Numbered from the stretch's first letter, positions 1-8,765 are shown. The stretch: DNA of 64,000 nucleotides from CBDCFV01 sp965216425 (GCA_965216425.1 CBDCFV010000006.1:248001-312000); one strand, 5' to 3'. The notes: generated by a model from the letters alone, not told the origin. Translations and numbers: made by a program.

Positions 1-1
1 G

Positions 2-78
2 TCAACCAAATTACCCATCATTTCAACGATTTTCCACCACTAGTGGTCCGAAATCTTTGTGATGATGGGTTGATTGGT
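2..78. repeat. Imperfect long hairpin at window edge
   Basis: The arm around 13-21 (ACCCATCAT) pairs with ATGATGGGT at 61-69. Further partial pairing runs inward to a central palindrome, CCACTAGTGG, at 38-47. The central CTAG is the tetranucleotide targeted by most IS copies in this window. This may be a small non-autonomous element or the end of a larger one outside the window; no coding content is seen. Confidence 0.4.
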
Positions 79-167
79 ACAGGGCCTCTCTCAGGCCATA
101 CCGGGCTTAAGGAGACAATCGCCGAGCAATCTGGCATTTCACCCGTCATTTCAAGGATGTTGGTCTA

Positions 168-320
168 CTAGTACTACAACGACGCGTTATGAGAAAACAC
201 GCTCAGGTCTTCTTCTTCAGCTACGGACCGTTCATCATGGGAGACTCGCACTCGTTCGTTGCCAGCTTCAAAATCCGCCCACGAGTTACCTTGTAGGACA
301 ACGCGTCGTTGTAGTACTAG
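168..320. repeat. MITE-like element with IS701-type terminal repeats
   Basis: A 153-bp segment is bounded by perfect 21-bp terminal inverted repeats that begin CTAGTACTACAACGACG at 168 and end at 320. The same terminal sequence bounds the complete IS701 element at 13237-14696 and one end of the IS701 remnant near 4915. The interior has no convincing gene. This is what a non-autonomous derivative mobilised by the IS701 transposase should look like. Its right-hand CTAG has been used as the target of the adjacent IS5 copy. Confidence 0.7.
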
Positions 321-1178
321 GGGGTGTCGTCAAAGTAATTTAGTCCAAATCGCCATGGCCCGAATCTGGCAGATGGCCAAGTAAGAAAGGGAGTTCTTGG
401 CATACCGGGTCGCCACTCCCCGCCACTGCTTGAACTCCAGGAAACCGTTCTCCACCAAATGCCGCAACTTGTACAGCGCCCGGTCGTAGTCCCGCTTTTC
501 CTTCCGGTTGCTCTTGGGCGGTATCACCGGATTCATCCCCCTGGCCGAGGCCCCGGCCGCGATTTCATTGGTGTCATAGGCTTTGTCCGCCAGCAGGTGT
601 TCCGCCTTGATGCCCTCAATCAGGGGCAGCGCTTGGGAGCAGTCAGCCACAGTGCCTGCGGTCACCGCCAGCCTTACCGGCATTCCGTGGGAGTCCACCG
701 CCAGGTGCAGCTTGCTGTTGAGCCCCCCTTTGTGCGGGCAATGGCTTGGTTGCCGCCCCGGGCCCCGGCGCTGTGGGGATGGGCCTTGATGTAGCTGGCG
801 TCAATCATCAGCCATTCATAATCAGGGTCATCCATCACCGCCTCCAGCAGCCCGGCCCAGACGTTCCGGTCCCGCCAGCGGCAGAAGCGGCGGTGGGTGT
901 TCTTCCAGTCCCCGTAGTCCGGGGGCAGATCCCGCCAGGGGGCGCCGGTGCGCAAAATCCAGAACACGGCGTTGATGAAACGGCGGTTATCTTGGGCCGG
1001 GCGGCCTGTCTTGCCCTTGCCGCCGGGGAGAAGGGGTTCCAAGATTTCCCATACCCGGTCTGAAATATCGTGGCGCCGGTGCGCCGGCGCTACCGCTACT
1101 GCTGGCATTGCCCAATCCTGCTGCACTAATTGCAATATCAGCTTATTATCACACTCTCACTTTGACGACACCCCCTAG
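317..1178 (-). mobile_element. IS5-family insertion sequence (IS427-like)
   Basis: Terminal inverted repeats GGGGGTGTCGTCAAAG (320-335) and its complement (1160-1175) are flanked on both sides by CTAG. The copy sits exactly at the right end of the 153-bp MITE. The single transposase is read in two overlapping frames on the minus strand. The ends look intact, so this may be a young copy. Confidence 0.85.
330..1135 (-). CDS. IS5-family transposase, two frames joined by -1 frameshift
   Basis: This is a DDE transposase of the IS427 group. The first frame (1135 down to about 720) has the helix-turn-helix region (WEILEPLLPGGKGKTGRP) and the segment DYEWLMIDASYIKAHPHSAG with the first catalytic Asp. 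The second frame (from about 725 down to 330) continues NSKLHLAVDSHGMPVR and holds DKAYD and the closing Glu region. Reading passes between frames at ACA AAG GGG GGC near 720-730, where a -1 slip on the G run gives the continuous family sequence. Two-frame expression is normal for this group, so the gene is scored as probably functional. Confidence 0.8.
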
Positions 1179-1629
1179 AACAACACCAACACGACCTCAG
1201 GTGTCAGGGAATCCACCTACCTCTGAGTGAACAGTCGGGTATACGCATTCAATCGTGTTTCCACCAGAATCCGATGATCCATACCCATTACCTGCCCATA
1301 CATTCCATATAACGGCAATCTGCGTGCCCATAAGCAAGATGAGGAATAGTATTGACGATATTCAAAAGAATCATCGCAGTAACCCTGACAGGAGCACTCG
1401 CCCTCTCACTGTTCACCATATTCGCCCCGACCACAGCGGGCTAACAGCCTCCCCCCAGTCCAACCCCGGAGAACAATAAAGGTGAGAACGACCAGGACAG
1501 AAGAATCGTCCCCCCAGACAGGTTCGCACGGGACAACCTCCACAGAGGTGGCATCCGCTTGCAACGAGATTCGAGCCACTATTCTTGCAGTGGGGCCACG
1601 CTGACGATTCGGAAGAGTTGACGCAAATC
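1179..1629 (+). other. Gap with one possible small hydrophobic peptide
   Basis: Most of this stretch holds no recognisable gene. At 1352-1444 a 30-codon frame starts at TTG, has GAGGA upstream, and encodes a signal-like peptide containing AVTLTGALALSLF, ending in TAA. Shifting frame just before its stop opens a Ser/Thr-rich reading frame to about 1605, so this may be the remnant of a small secreted protein. It lies where a Pycsar effector gene could have been, but it does not resemble PycTM or PycTIR. Confidence 0.3.
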
Positions 1630-2367
1630 ATGCTTGGGGACAACCTCAGGTCGGAAGTCAGAAAAATCCTGCAAGAAGAATGGACCTCGAAAGGGAGAAA
1701 GAACGTTCCAGAATCGGTTGACCTAGAGCTTCGCAATGATGCCGCGACGATACACGGCACCATCCTCTACGCCGACCTGGACGGCTCAATAAAGTTAGTT
1801 GACACCAACGAGCCGTGGTTCGCGGCCGAAATCTACAAGTGCTACTTGATATGCGCAGCCAGAATCATCGAATCCGAACGTGGGGTCATCACTGCATACG
1901 ATGGGGACCGTATCATGGCCGTTTACGTGGGGAAAAAGAGAAACAACAAAGCGGTTAGGAGTGCCCTCAAGATTAATTATGCCGTGCATCAGGTCATCAA
2001 CCCGGCAATTGCCGAACTGTATCCAGAATCCAACTATTCAGTGAAGCAGTCCGTCGGCATAGACAGCAGCGAACTCTTCGTGACCCGAACAGGTATACGA
2101 GGGGCCAACGACCTGGTTTGGGTAGGCCGCGCGGCCAACTATGCGGCCAAGTTGTCCGGGAGACCCGGACCGGTCTTGCAGATCACCTCCGATGTATACG
2201 ACCGCCTTGAGCAGTCATGTAGATTCGGAGGGGATGGCCGAAACATGTGGAGTCAAGCAACGGCGCACGAAATCGGAAACAGAAAGATCTACACCTCAGA
2301 TTGGACCTGGGAGGTGAAGGAGAATACAAGGGATTGGATGATCGATTGTACCTACAACGCGGGCTAG
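1630..2367 (+). CDS. pycC: Pycsar-type class III nucleotidyl cyclase (PycC-like)
   Basis: This 245-residue single-domain class III cyclase resembles the PycC cyclases that make cCMP or cUMP on phage infection to activate a membrane or TIR effector. Visible features are the first metal-binding site LYADLDGS (Asp49, Asp51), AYDGDRIMAVYVG with the second metal Asp near 93, and the family signature NDLVWVGRAANYAAKL. I chose ATG 1630, not 1585, because the family N-terminus begins close to LRSEVRKILQEE. The stop codon TAG is the CTAG target of the adjacent IS630, so the coding sequence itself is intact. No effector gene is recognisable on either side. Substrate specificity is inferred from family resemblance. 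Confidence 0.8.
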   Translation: MLGDNLRSEVRKILQEEWTSKGRKNVPESVDLELRNDAATIHGTILYADLDGSIKLVDTNEPWFAAEIYKCYLICAARIIESERGVITAYDGDRIMAVYVGKKRNNKAVRSALKINYAVHQVINPAIAELYPESNYSVKQSVGIDSSELFVTRTGIRGANDLVWVGRAANYAAKLSGRPGPVLQITSDVYDRLEQSCRFGGDGRNMWSQATAHEIGNRKIYTSDWTWEVKENTRDWMIDCTYNAG

Positions 2368-3586
2368 TAGTCAGTCATGTTAGGAATCGAAGGGATAGAG
2401 CCGGTGGAGTTTCGTTCTGGCGTCCTGAATGCTGAAGCGCCAGTTGATGGTGGCTCGGGCGACGTTTCTCTCCGTGACCGAGGCCTGGACCTCCCGCCGC
2501 AGGGCCGGTTCGTCGGGGACGCGCTGCTTCAGGCAGCAGCGGGACAGGACGCTGAACTCGATCTCCGCCATATTGAGCCAACTGCCGTGCTTGGGGGTGT
2601 AGTGGAACTCCAGCCGTTTCGCAATGCGCCGGGCCTCGGCCGCTGGGAAGGTCTCGTACAGCGACGCCGTCCGGTGGGTGTTCAGGTTGTCCAAGACCAC
2701 CCGCACCACCTCGACCTCCGGGTAGGCCTCGTCCACCAGCCACGCATCTGGTGGGCGAAGTCCTGCATGGTGCGCCGCTCAGTGACTGCCACCTGCCGCC
2801 AGCCAGCCTTGGGCTCACAGGCCAGAAACAAGTTGCGGGTGCCCTCCCGCCGGTACTCGTAGTCCTGCCGCGCCGGTCTCCCCGGCTGGGCCAGCAGCGG
2901 GGGCCGGGTGTCAGCCAGCAACTGGGTGGAGGTCTCGTCAAAGCAGACCACCGGCCGCTGGGGGTCATAGGGTTCGGCGTACAGGTCCAGCACGTCCTCC
3001 ATGTGGGCCACGAACTCGGCGCTCACCCTTGGAATGCACCACTCCTGCTTCTGCCACGGCTTGAGGGCGTTTTTTTCAGGTGCAGCCGCACCGTCTCGTG
3101 GGATAGAGAGGGCGCCAATCCCAACTCCACCACCTTGCCCGCCAGCAGGCGCAGGGTCCAGTGGTCATGTCCTGCCGGCGGCTCGGAGCAGGCCAGCGCG
3201 ATGAGGTGGGCTTCGCCCCGGTCGTCCAGCTTCCGGTACCGATGGGCTTGGGGTCGGTCGTTAAGCACCCCTGCCAACCCCGTTTCGGCGAAGCGCCGCT
3301 TGGTCCGAAATACGGTGCCCTCGGCCACATCCAGGGCTTGGGCCACCCGGGGAGCGCTCCATCCCTCGTCCGTCTTGAGCAGAATCCGGGCCCGGATGGT
3401 CACCCGAGCTGACTCTTTCCCAGCACGAACCAGATGCTGGAGCCGGTTCCTCTGTTCCGGCGTCAGCCGGACTCCATACTTTTCCCTGACCATACCACCA
3501 CCTCTCATCAACACTTTCCAGAGTCAGGGTAGCACCCTAGGCCATTCTTTCACATCACCATCTAAATCAAGTTTGACTGACTACTA
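2365..3586 (-). mobile_element. IS630-family element, copy 1 (degenerate)
   Basis: The ends are GTAGTCAGTCA and its complement, flanked by TA within CTAG (2364-2367 and 3584-3587). It is a diverged relative of copies 2 and 3. It is inserted in the stop codon of the cyclase gene; excision would leave GGC TAG TCC and so the same stop. Confidence 0.85.
2380..3514 (-). pseudogene. IS630-family transposase, frameshifted
   Basis: The first frame (3514-3023) is the helix-turn-helix domain (VREKYGVRLTPEQRNRLQHL). The second (3026-2380) is the DDE domain with RPVVCFDETS, VVRVVLDNLNTH and LEFHYTPKHGSWLN, the three acidic blocks of the family. The frames join at an A7 run near 3070-3076, as in the other IS630 copies here. 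A further one-base loss near 2742, relative to copy 2, breaks the frame between HQMR and the block starting VDEAYPE, so this copy is probably dead. Confidence 0.8.
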
Positions 3587-3657
3587 GTCCTTCCCCATCC
3601 GCGCCGAACTCCCTGCATTTCCACTCTCTACACGCCATTGTAGACCATCGCCGCACC

Positions 3658-3879
3658 TCACAGTGAAGTGCGACGCTGAAGATCGTGCTTCAGATGCTCG
3701 ACCTCTTTCTGGAGTAAGTCTATTCTGGACTGAAGCATTGTCTCCGCGGGACGTTTGTTAACTGTGTTCACGCCCAGAAGGACAATTACAGCTGCGCCTA
3801 TCAGGGTTCCCCAGCCAACGACCCGACTAAGGAAATCTGTACCATCACTCCTTGCAATGAAATCCTGAGATGGACTCGG
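3658..3879 (-). pseudogene. Truncated membrane/coiled-coil small protein
   Basis: On the minus strand a frame open from 3879 to a TGA at 3658-3660 encodes DFIARSDGTDFLSRVVGW, a strong transmembrane segment (TLIGAAVIVLLGV), then a charged amphipathic stretch (LLQKEVEHLKHDLQ) predicted to coil. No start codon is present, because the frame is cut by an IS3 end at 3880. The family is not recognised. It converges on the cyclase gene from the other side of IS630, so it is unlikely to be the operon partner of the cyclase. Confidence 0.45.
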
Positions 3880-4045
3880 TTATTTGGACAGGATTAATGC
3901 TGAATTAAGTGAGAGCCCATCTACTCCAGCCAATGTTGTTGATGCTGGCCCAAGGAAGTTCTCCCTTCCCTTAGACTCCTCGTCTCGGGAGCATTGCGTC
4001 CCGCGGAACATCTTGGCCGTGGTTCGGTAGCCCAGAGCCTAATGA
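3880..4045 (-). mobile_element. IS3-family right-end remnant
   Basis: The TTGGACAGGATTAATG... terminus and the following segment match the right end of the IS3 at 5457-6786 on the opposite strand. The minus strand reads a degraded OrfB tail resembling ALGYRTPAEVF. Only the last 160 bp or so remains. Confidence 0.6.
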
Positions 4046-4049
4046 GGCC

Positions 4050-4212
4050 TCAAGTTATGTCGTGTTGGCCCCCATATGTCCCGTCCCTGACGCCCCGCAC
4101 GGTGGGCCGGCTCACCCGGAACGCCCGGGCGGCCGCACTGACCGACCCACCGTTCTCCAGGAAACACCTGACGGCCTGCAGTTTCTCGGAGTCCAGCGCC
4201 GGGGGCCTGCCC
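4050..4212 (-). pseudogene. Serine recombinase C-terminal fragment
   Basis: The peptide RGRPPALDSEKLQAVRCFLE and the following NGGSVSAAARAFRVSRPTVR match the helix-turn-helix tail of the intact recombinase at 46220-46897 almost residue for residue. The catalytic domain is missing. The fragment ends exactly at the terminal repeat of the 4213-4407 element. Confidence 0.7.
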
Positions 4213-4407
4213 CTGACAGGGGTATGTAAAAACGAGATTATAGCTACGAACCGTCCCGCCACCCCTGGATTCCCGCCTACGTCGGAATGACCGAATGGGC
4301 CCGGTAGTAAGCATTTGGGGGCGATTTTGTATCTGAGCACGCCTACCTACTATCCGGTCTCACGATCAACTGCGTAAGTCTCAAAATAAAATACATACCC
4401 CTGTCAG
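4213..4407. repeat. MITE-like element, ISAs1-type ends
   Basis: A 195-bp segment is bounded by perfect 16-bp inverted repeats, CTGACAGGGGTATGTA (4213-4228) and its complement (4392-4407). The same 16-mer occurs at 46972-46987 beside an ISAs1-family transposase remnant, and ISAs1 ends typically begin CAGGG. Inside, at 4269-4288, is ATTCCCGCCTACGTCGGAAT, a dRS3-like inverted repeat (ATTCCC-N8-GGAAT type). No coding content is seen. Confidence 0.65.
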
Positions 4408-4915
4408 ACCAGGGCCCGTCCCAACGGGCTGACGTAGGCCAGGAACATTCCGGCCTGGCAGTTGGCCACCTTCCCCAGTCTCCCGCAGTACTGACGGGCC
4501 ACTCCCACGGACTTCCGGCCCTGCTTGGGGAAGTCGCTGCCGTCCAGCACCCACACCCCCTCAGAGTGCCCAGTCTGGGTCCCAAGTACTCTTGAAGGCG
4601 TCCTATGACTGTGTCGTCATCCCAAGGGGATTCAGCAAGAAACCGCTGCATCCCCCTGGCTGACGCGGGAACTGTCTCCGACAGATTCTCGGCGTTGCGC
4701 CGCTCCCCGGACTGTACCAGCAGGGCCTGGAGATAATGGCGGCTGTGGTCCCGCGCTTCCCTGCGGCCAAACAGCGGAGCGAAGTAAGCGTGAAAACCCT
4801 GAAAGGCCCCGTACACCTGCTCGAAAGCCGCAGCATCCACTTCCCTGCCTCACTTGCCCAAGCCTTCCCCAACTACCCCGTCATCCCATCACGCCAACCG
4901 TCGTTGTAATACTAG
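4408..4915 (-). pseudogene. IS701-family transposase remnant
   Basis: The N-terminal part (start near 4840) reads FEQVYGAFQGFHAYFAPLFG and NAENLSETVPASARGMQRFL, matching the complete IS701 transposase at 13302-14676. A frameshift near 4570 moves the DGSDFPKQ region to another frame, and the element is cut at 4408 by the ISAs1-type MITE. Its left terminal repeat survives at 4896-4915 (AACCGTCGTTGTAATACTAG). Confidence 0.75.
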
Positions 4916-5160
4916 TAGGCTGTCGCGTAAGTCGGGTGCCTGAGCCCAACAGCGGAGGGCAAGAACACTGTGGTCTGGCCTCATCTGCCCGCTTTCATCT
5001 GAGTAGCGGTGCCCTTTTCGCATCCTCAAGCCCCACTTGCCATTCCGCTCTCAAGGTTTCAGCACCCATGATTCGGGATCCATCCCGGCCAGAAGCCGGA
5101 GTGCGTGTTCTGAGTACATGGCAGGATCCCGGAGTGCGGCCGGACCTCGAAAGCGTCTTA
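4916..5160. other. Non-coding stretch, nothing recognised
   Basis: No homologous coding frame, RNA gene or IS end was recognised here. The first bases are the flank of the IS701 remnant. Confidence 0.4.
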
Positions 5161-5163
5161 AAT

Positions 5164-5265
5164 CTACTTTTCCTTTTTCAATTTACGTTTTTCCATTAGA
5201 GTGTGTTTTACATGTTTCTGTTGTTCCTTTTTGGCCTTATCTTTTTTACCACCCTTATCACCCAT
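5164..5265 (-). CDS. Lysine-rich 33-residue small protein
   Basis: A 33-codon frame starts at ATG (5265) with AAAGGAG nine bases upstream and ends in TAG. The peptide begins MGDKGGKKDKAKKEQQKHV and continues with more Lys; about 15 of 33 residues are Lys. Small proteins beginning MGDKGGKKDK are, to my recollection, a widespread uncharacterised bacterial type. The segment is AT-rich compared with its neighbours and stands alone between IS remnants. The function is unknown; the high charge would suit nucleic-acid or ribosome binding. Confidence 0.6.
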   Translation of the reverse strand: MGDKGGKKDKAKKEQQKHVKHTLMEKRKLKKEK

Positions 5266-5456
5266 TATTTTTACTCCTTTGATGGGATATCAATCACCGA
5301 AACTCCGCTTCGCGATGACACGGCGGCCTGCTCAAGCATGTGCAGACCGCTGGAATAGGTTAACACGGCAAGGTGCTGTGTCCCAAAGGTCAAAAGCGGC
5401 GCCTACGAGCCAGACAGCCACACCCATGCGTCATTACTCAGGATAATGTCGATCTC
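5266..5456. other. Upstream region of the lysine-rich gene, no gene seen
   Basis: This stretch lies between the small lysine-rich gene and the IS3 left end. It would hold that gene's promoter on the minus strand; no confident -10/-35 pair was identified. Confidence 0.3.
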
Positions 5457-5546
5457 TGAGGTGGGGCCGGTTAGTTGGACAGGTAGCTAAGCGAGAGTCC
5501 TGCTCCTAAACTTAACGCAGCGGTTGCTGCCAAGGAGGAGTGGGAA

Positions 5547-5831
5547 ATGTCCCAAGGACGGAGAAAACACAGCCCGGCATTCAAGGCCAAGGTGGCTCTG
5601 GAGGCGGTGAAGGGCGAGGAAACGGTGGCTCAACTGGCGGCGAGGTACTAGGTCCACCCCAGCCAGATTCAGGCCTGGAAGAAGGCCCTCACCGAGGGCG
5701 CCGCCGGCGTCTTCGGCAACGGTCAGGACCAGAAGGCCAGGAGCGACGCCGCGCTGACCGCCCGCCTGTACCAGGAGATCGGCCAGCTGAAGGTGGAGCG
5801 GGATTTCTTGGCGGAGAGGTCCGGCCCATGA
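5547..5831 (+). pseudogene. IS3 OrfA, interrupted by TAG
   Basis: ATG 5547 follows AAGGAGGAG. The product is the helix-turn-helix protein of IS3 elements (RRKHSPAFKAKVALEAVKG, then VHPSQIQAWKKAL), 94 codons long. The TAG at 5649-5651 falls where relatives have Gln (AARY-Q-VHPSQI), consistent with a CAG to TAG change. The stop (5829-5831) overlaps the orfB start ATG at 5828, the usual arrangement for -1 OrfAB fusion. Confidence 0.75.
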
Positions 5832-6769
5832 GCCTGGCGCAGCGGCGAAAGATGGTGGACCGGGAGCACCCATCATTGTCCATGACGCGGCAGTGCGCCC
5901 TGCTGGGAGTGAGCCGGTCCGGCCTGTACTATCGGTCCAGGGGAACTTCGGAAGAGGACCTGGCCCTGATGCAAGCCATGGACCGGTAGTACCTGGAGAC
6001 CCCTTTCTACGGGTCGCGGCGCATGAGGGTCTGGCTGGAGCGACAGAGAATGGTGGTGGGCCGGAAGCGGGTGCAGCGGCTCATGCGCATCATGGGGCTG
6101 CGGGCCATCTACCGGGGTCCCGGCACCAGCCGGCCGGCTCCGGAGCACCGGGTATTTCCCTATCTGTTGAGGAATGTCCAGATCACCCAGCCCAACCAGG
6201 TGTGGGCGACGGACATCACCTACCTGCCTATGGCCCGGGGCTTCCTCTACCTGGTGGCCATCATGGACTGGCACAGCCGGTACGTGGTGTCCTGGCGGTT
6301 GTCCAACACCCTGGAGGCAGACTTCTGCATCGAGGCCTTGCAGGAGGCGCTGGATCAGGGCCAGCCGGAGATGTTCAACACCGACCAGGGTAGCCAGTTC
6401 ACCAGCGGGGGGTTCATCCATGTGCTGCAGGAACACGGGGTCAAGATCAGCATGGATGGGAAGGGACGCTACCGCGACAACATCTTCGTGGAGCGGCTAT
6501 GGCGTACGGTGAAGTACGAAGAGGTGTACCTGAAAGCCTACACCAGCGCCAGTGAAGCCAGGAGGGAATTGGGTGCTTACTTCCGGTTCTACAACAACCA
6601 GAGGCCCCATCAGGCCTTGGGCTACCGGACCCCAGCCGAGGTGTTCCATCAAGTCAGAAATGCCCCGGCCGAGGAATCGAAGGTGACGGAAGCTCCACCG
6701 GAACAGGTGTTGGTATCATTAGCAGGAGCAGCGGGACTCTCGCTTAATTCCACTTCGATCCTGTCCTAA
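5828..6769 (+). pseudogene. IS3 OrfB transposase, interrupted by TAG
   Basis: This is an rve-type integrase-core transposase with VWATDITYLPMARGFLYLVA (first Asp), NTDQGSQFTS (second Asp) and the Glu block FVERLWRTVKYEEVYL, then NNQRPHQALGYRTPAEVF near the C-terminus. A single TAG at 5987-5989 separates the N-terminal helical part from the catalytic core. Downstream of it, ATG 6023 could start a core-only protein. Everything else is intact. Confidence 0.8.
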
Positions 6770-6815
6770 CGATGGGGTCCACTTCAGGCGGCGGGGGTCG
6801 CGTGATGTCCATAGC

Positions 6816-8468
6816 GTGGCGGAGTTGATGGGCAGTCGCAATGCAAAGGTAAATCCCGCGAATAAAGCCAAAACCGAGGTTACAATGCGCATACATCAAG
6901 ACATCCTAGAAGTCGTGAATAAGCGGGTGCTACGCGACGTAGTGCGCGTCCATGAGATGGATATTCCCTATCCGGCCGAGCTGTGGGTAGACGGAAATTA
7001 CGAGCATCAAGATGGTACGGCAATGTTCAGCATTGGCGACGGTGGATTCTTGACTGCGGAGTATTTCGCATATGACAACACTGACGGAATGCTGCGTGAG
7101 ATCATAGGATTCCAAGCAGTCAACGCGAAACTGATTATGAAAGCCACAAAGGTCGAAATACCAATCTGGAGGCTGAGTAACAACCACAAGGCCCGCACCA
7201 TATTCAGCATCCCCATGCCCGCAGTGCAAGCTTATAAATGCGAGGTACGAGGCTGGATTGGCAGTTCGGACCACACGCCGATGCAGTCGGCCGCCATTAC
7301 TCTATCGGACTTGCCAGACCTGCGTTTTCCCAAAGCCAGTCTCAGAATATCCGAAGAAAGCACTCATCTGGAAGCTATGACGATGAGAGGGATGGAAACG
7401 AAAAATGCGGTCTTGACGCTGGAGGCTGGTGATTGGAAGATTCAATTGACGGAAGGCAGCACGGATTGGCAACAGGAATCGGAGTCGCTGTATCACGCTA
7501 CACTGACGAAAGAAGACGGTTCACCGTTTACGTTAAGCGATGACGACATAAACAACGGCATCATCGATGCATTGCGCCAATTCCTATCCTTCCAATGCGA
7601 AGCCTGGGTGAATATCCCGACAATCGTATGCAATCCTGTGTTCAGCATTACTAAAAAAAGCCTGTCGTTGCGCTACGATGAGACGGACGAGGACATTATC
7701 CACGCTGTGCACAAATACCGAGCGTCCGAGAATGCATGGCGGGAGGCGTGGGATGAGCTTGGCGACGTATTACGCAATTCACCGGGCTTTGAGGATGTAT
7801 CCGGCGCGTCGCTATCTGGGCTTTTTATAAGCAAAGAACACGCGGAAATATCCTTCAGCGAGGGAAACTCTTTTCTAGAGCGCGCATGGGTCAACAAGCT
7901 GTCTCCGCGAAGCGCATCCAACAGAAGTAGCTGGACCGTTTCCGATTGGCGGAAATGGCCCGACCTCTTCAAGGAATTCTGGAAGCGTCATATCAGGAAT
8001 ACTCGCCACTTGAATAACGCTATTCATCACTACGTCTCTTGTTCCGAAATGTTCGAGAACAGTTATGGCATTGACTTCGCAACAGTGGCGGCAAGGTCTA
8101 CATTGGAAGCCCTAATCAGATGGTGGAACAATCTGCCAGAGGAGTACGAATTCCACGGGGAACCGGAGCGCCAGTTTGCTACACAATTGATGAAGGCGGC
8201 AGATGAGGCCAAGTTAGGCAAAGATGTGGGTCGTCAAATAGATATGGCAGAGTTGGAGTCTGTAGTCGCTAGGGCTTCTCAGTTCCGAAACCGCATCGAT
8301 CACGGTCGTGCTGGCAATGTAGATGCGGACGAAATGCAGAGAATTATTGCCCATCAACAGTATATGCATAATCTTGCTCGTCTGTTCATTTTGGCTAAAT
8401 TGGGCCTCCGAAACACCGATGCCAGGGGCAGTTACTATGCCCCTGCGTTCAAGGAAATGCAGCCGTGA
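6816..8468 (+). CDS. ApeA-like HEPN defence protein
   Basis: The protein has up to 550 residues; ATG 6884 is a shorter alternative start. The N-terminal ~300 residues look beta-rich, like the ApeA N-terminal domain. The C-terminal ~150 residues are helical and carry RNRIDH (about 491-496), the R-x4-H catalytic motif of HEPN ribonucleases. ApeA proteins are anti-phage factors presumed to cleave RNA when triggered. The stop overlaps the GTG of the next gene, implying a two-gene operon. The 5' flank is the right end of IS3, so the native promoter and possibly the first codons are lost. Assignment to ApeA rests on architecture and the motif. Confidence 0.65.
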   Translation: MAELMGSRNAKVNPANKAKTEVTMRIHQDILEVVNKRVLRDVVRVHEMDIPYPAELWVDGNYEHQDGTAMFSIGDGGFLTAEYFAYDNTDGMLREIIGFQAVNAKLIMKATKVEIPIWRLSNNHKARTIFSIPMPAVQAYKCEVRGWIGSSDHTPMQSAAITLSDLPDLRFPKASLRISEESTHLEAMTMRGMETKNAVLTLEAGDWKIQLTEGSTDWQQESESLYHATLTKEDGSPFTLSDDDINNGIIDALRQFLSFQCEAWVNIPTIVCNPVFSITKKSLSLRYDETDEDIIHAVHKYRASENAWREAWDELGDVLRNSPGFEDVSGASLSGLFISKEHAEISFSEGNSFLERAWVNKLSPRSASNRSSWTVSDWRKWPDLFKEFWKRHIRNTRHLNNAIHHYVSCSEMFENSYGIDFATVAARSTLEALIRWWNNLPEEYEFHGEPERQFATQLMKAADEAKLGKDVGRQIDMAELESVVARASQFRNRIDHGRAGNVDADEMQRIIAHQQYMHNLARLFILAKLGLRNTDARGSYYAPAFKEMQP

Positions 8469-8656
8469 ACATCCTCCACGCCACCACCGACCCGGACCTG
8501 TTGACGAGACTGCGGGAGATGTTGGACAGTTAGGACCGGGCCGACATCGCCGTGGGCTACTTCTTCATGTCCGGCTTCGAGGCGATGGCCGACAGCCTGA
8601 TACGGCTGGATAAAGTTCGCATCCTGGTGGGGCGCACCGACCGGCCAACGCTGGAA
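8465..8656 (+). pseudogene. Helicase N-terminal fragment (PLD-like domain)
   Basis: GTG 8465 overlaps the HEPN stop. The product NILHATTDPDLLTRLREML, then DRADIAVGYFFMSGFEAMAD and VRILVGRTDR, matches the phospholipase-D-like N-terminus of large SNF2/DEAD helicase-related proteins. It carries an in-frame TAG at 8531-8533 and is cut at 8657 by IS21. The complete protein would be around 1000 residues; no downstream part is in the window. Confidence 0.65.
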
Positions 8657-8765
8657 TGTAAGCGGCGGAGGTAAATTGTCCCGTGCGGGCGGGTAATCTC
8701 TGACAATCGGCGGTTGTAAATTGGACCGCCCGCCATCATTCATAGGGTTGTAGCCGACCCCATGG

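Larger units (their letters stand above)
5457..6786 (+). mobile_element. IS3-family insertion sequence
   Basis: The element is about 1330 bp. Imperfect terminal repeats start TGAGGTGGGGCCGGTTAG at the left and read as the complement of TGAAGTGGACCCCATC at the right. Subterminal AAGCGAGAGTCC is shared by both ends. It carries overlapping orfA and orfB, each with an in-frame TAG. No clear target duplication is seen. The right end abuts the HEPN gene. Three terminal fragments of the same element lie at 3880, 10978 and 12147. Confidence 0.85.

Noticed and set aside
74..343. 89-codon frame at the left edge
   Set aside because: It crosses both ends of the 153-bp MITE and runs into the IS5 end; it has no family resemblance and no ribosome site.
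3658..3879. Coiled-coil membrane fragment as the Pycsar effector
   Set aside because: It is on the opposite strand, truncated, and has a single hydrophobic helix unlike PycTM or PycTIR.
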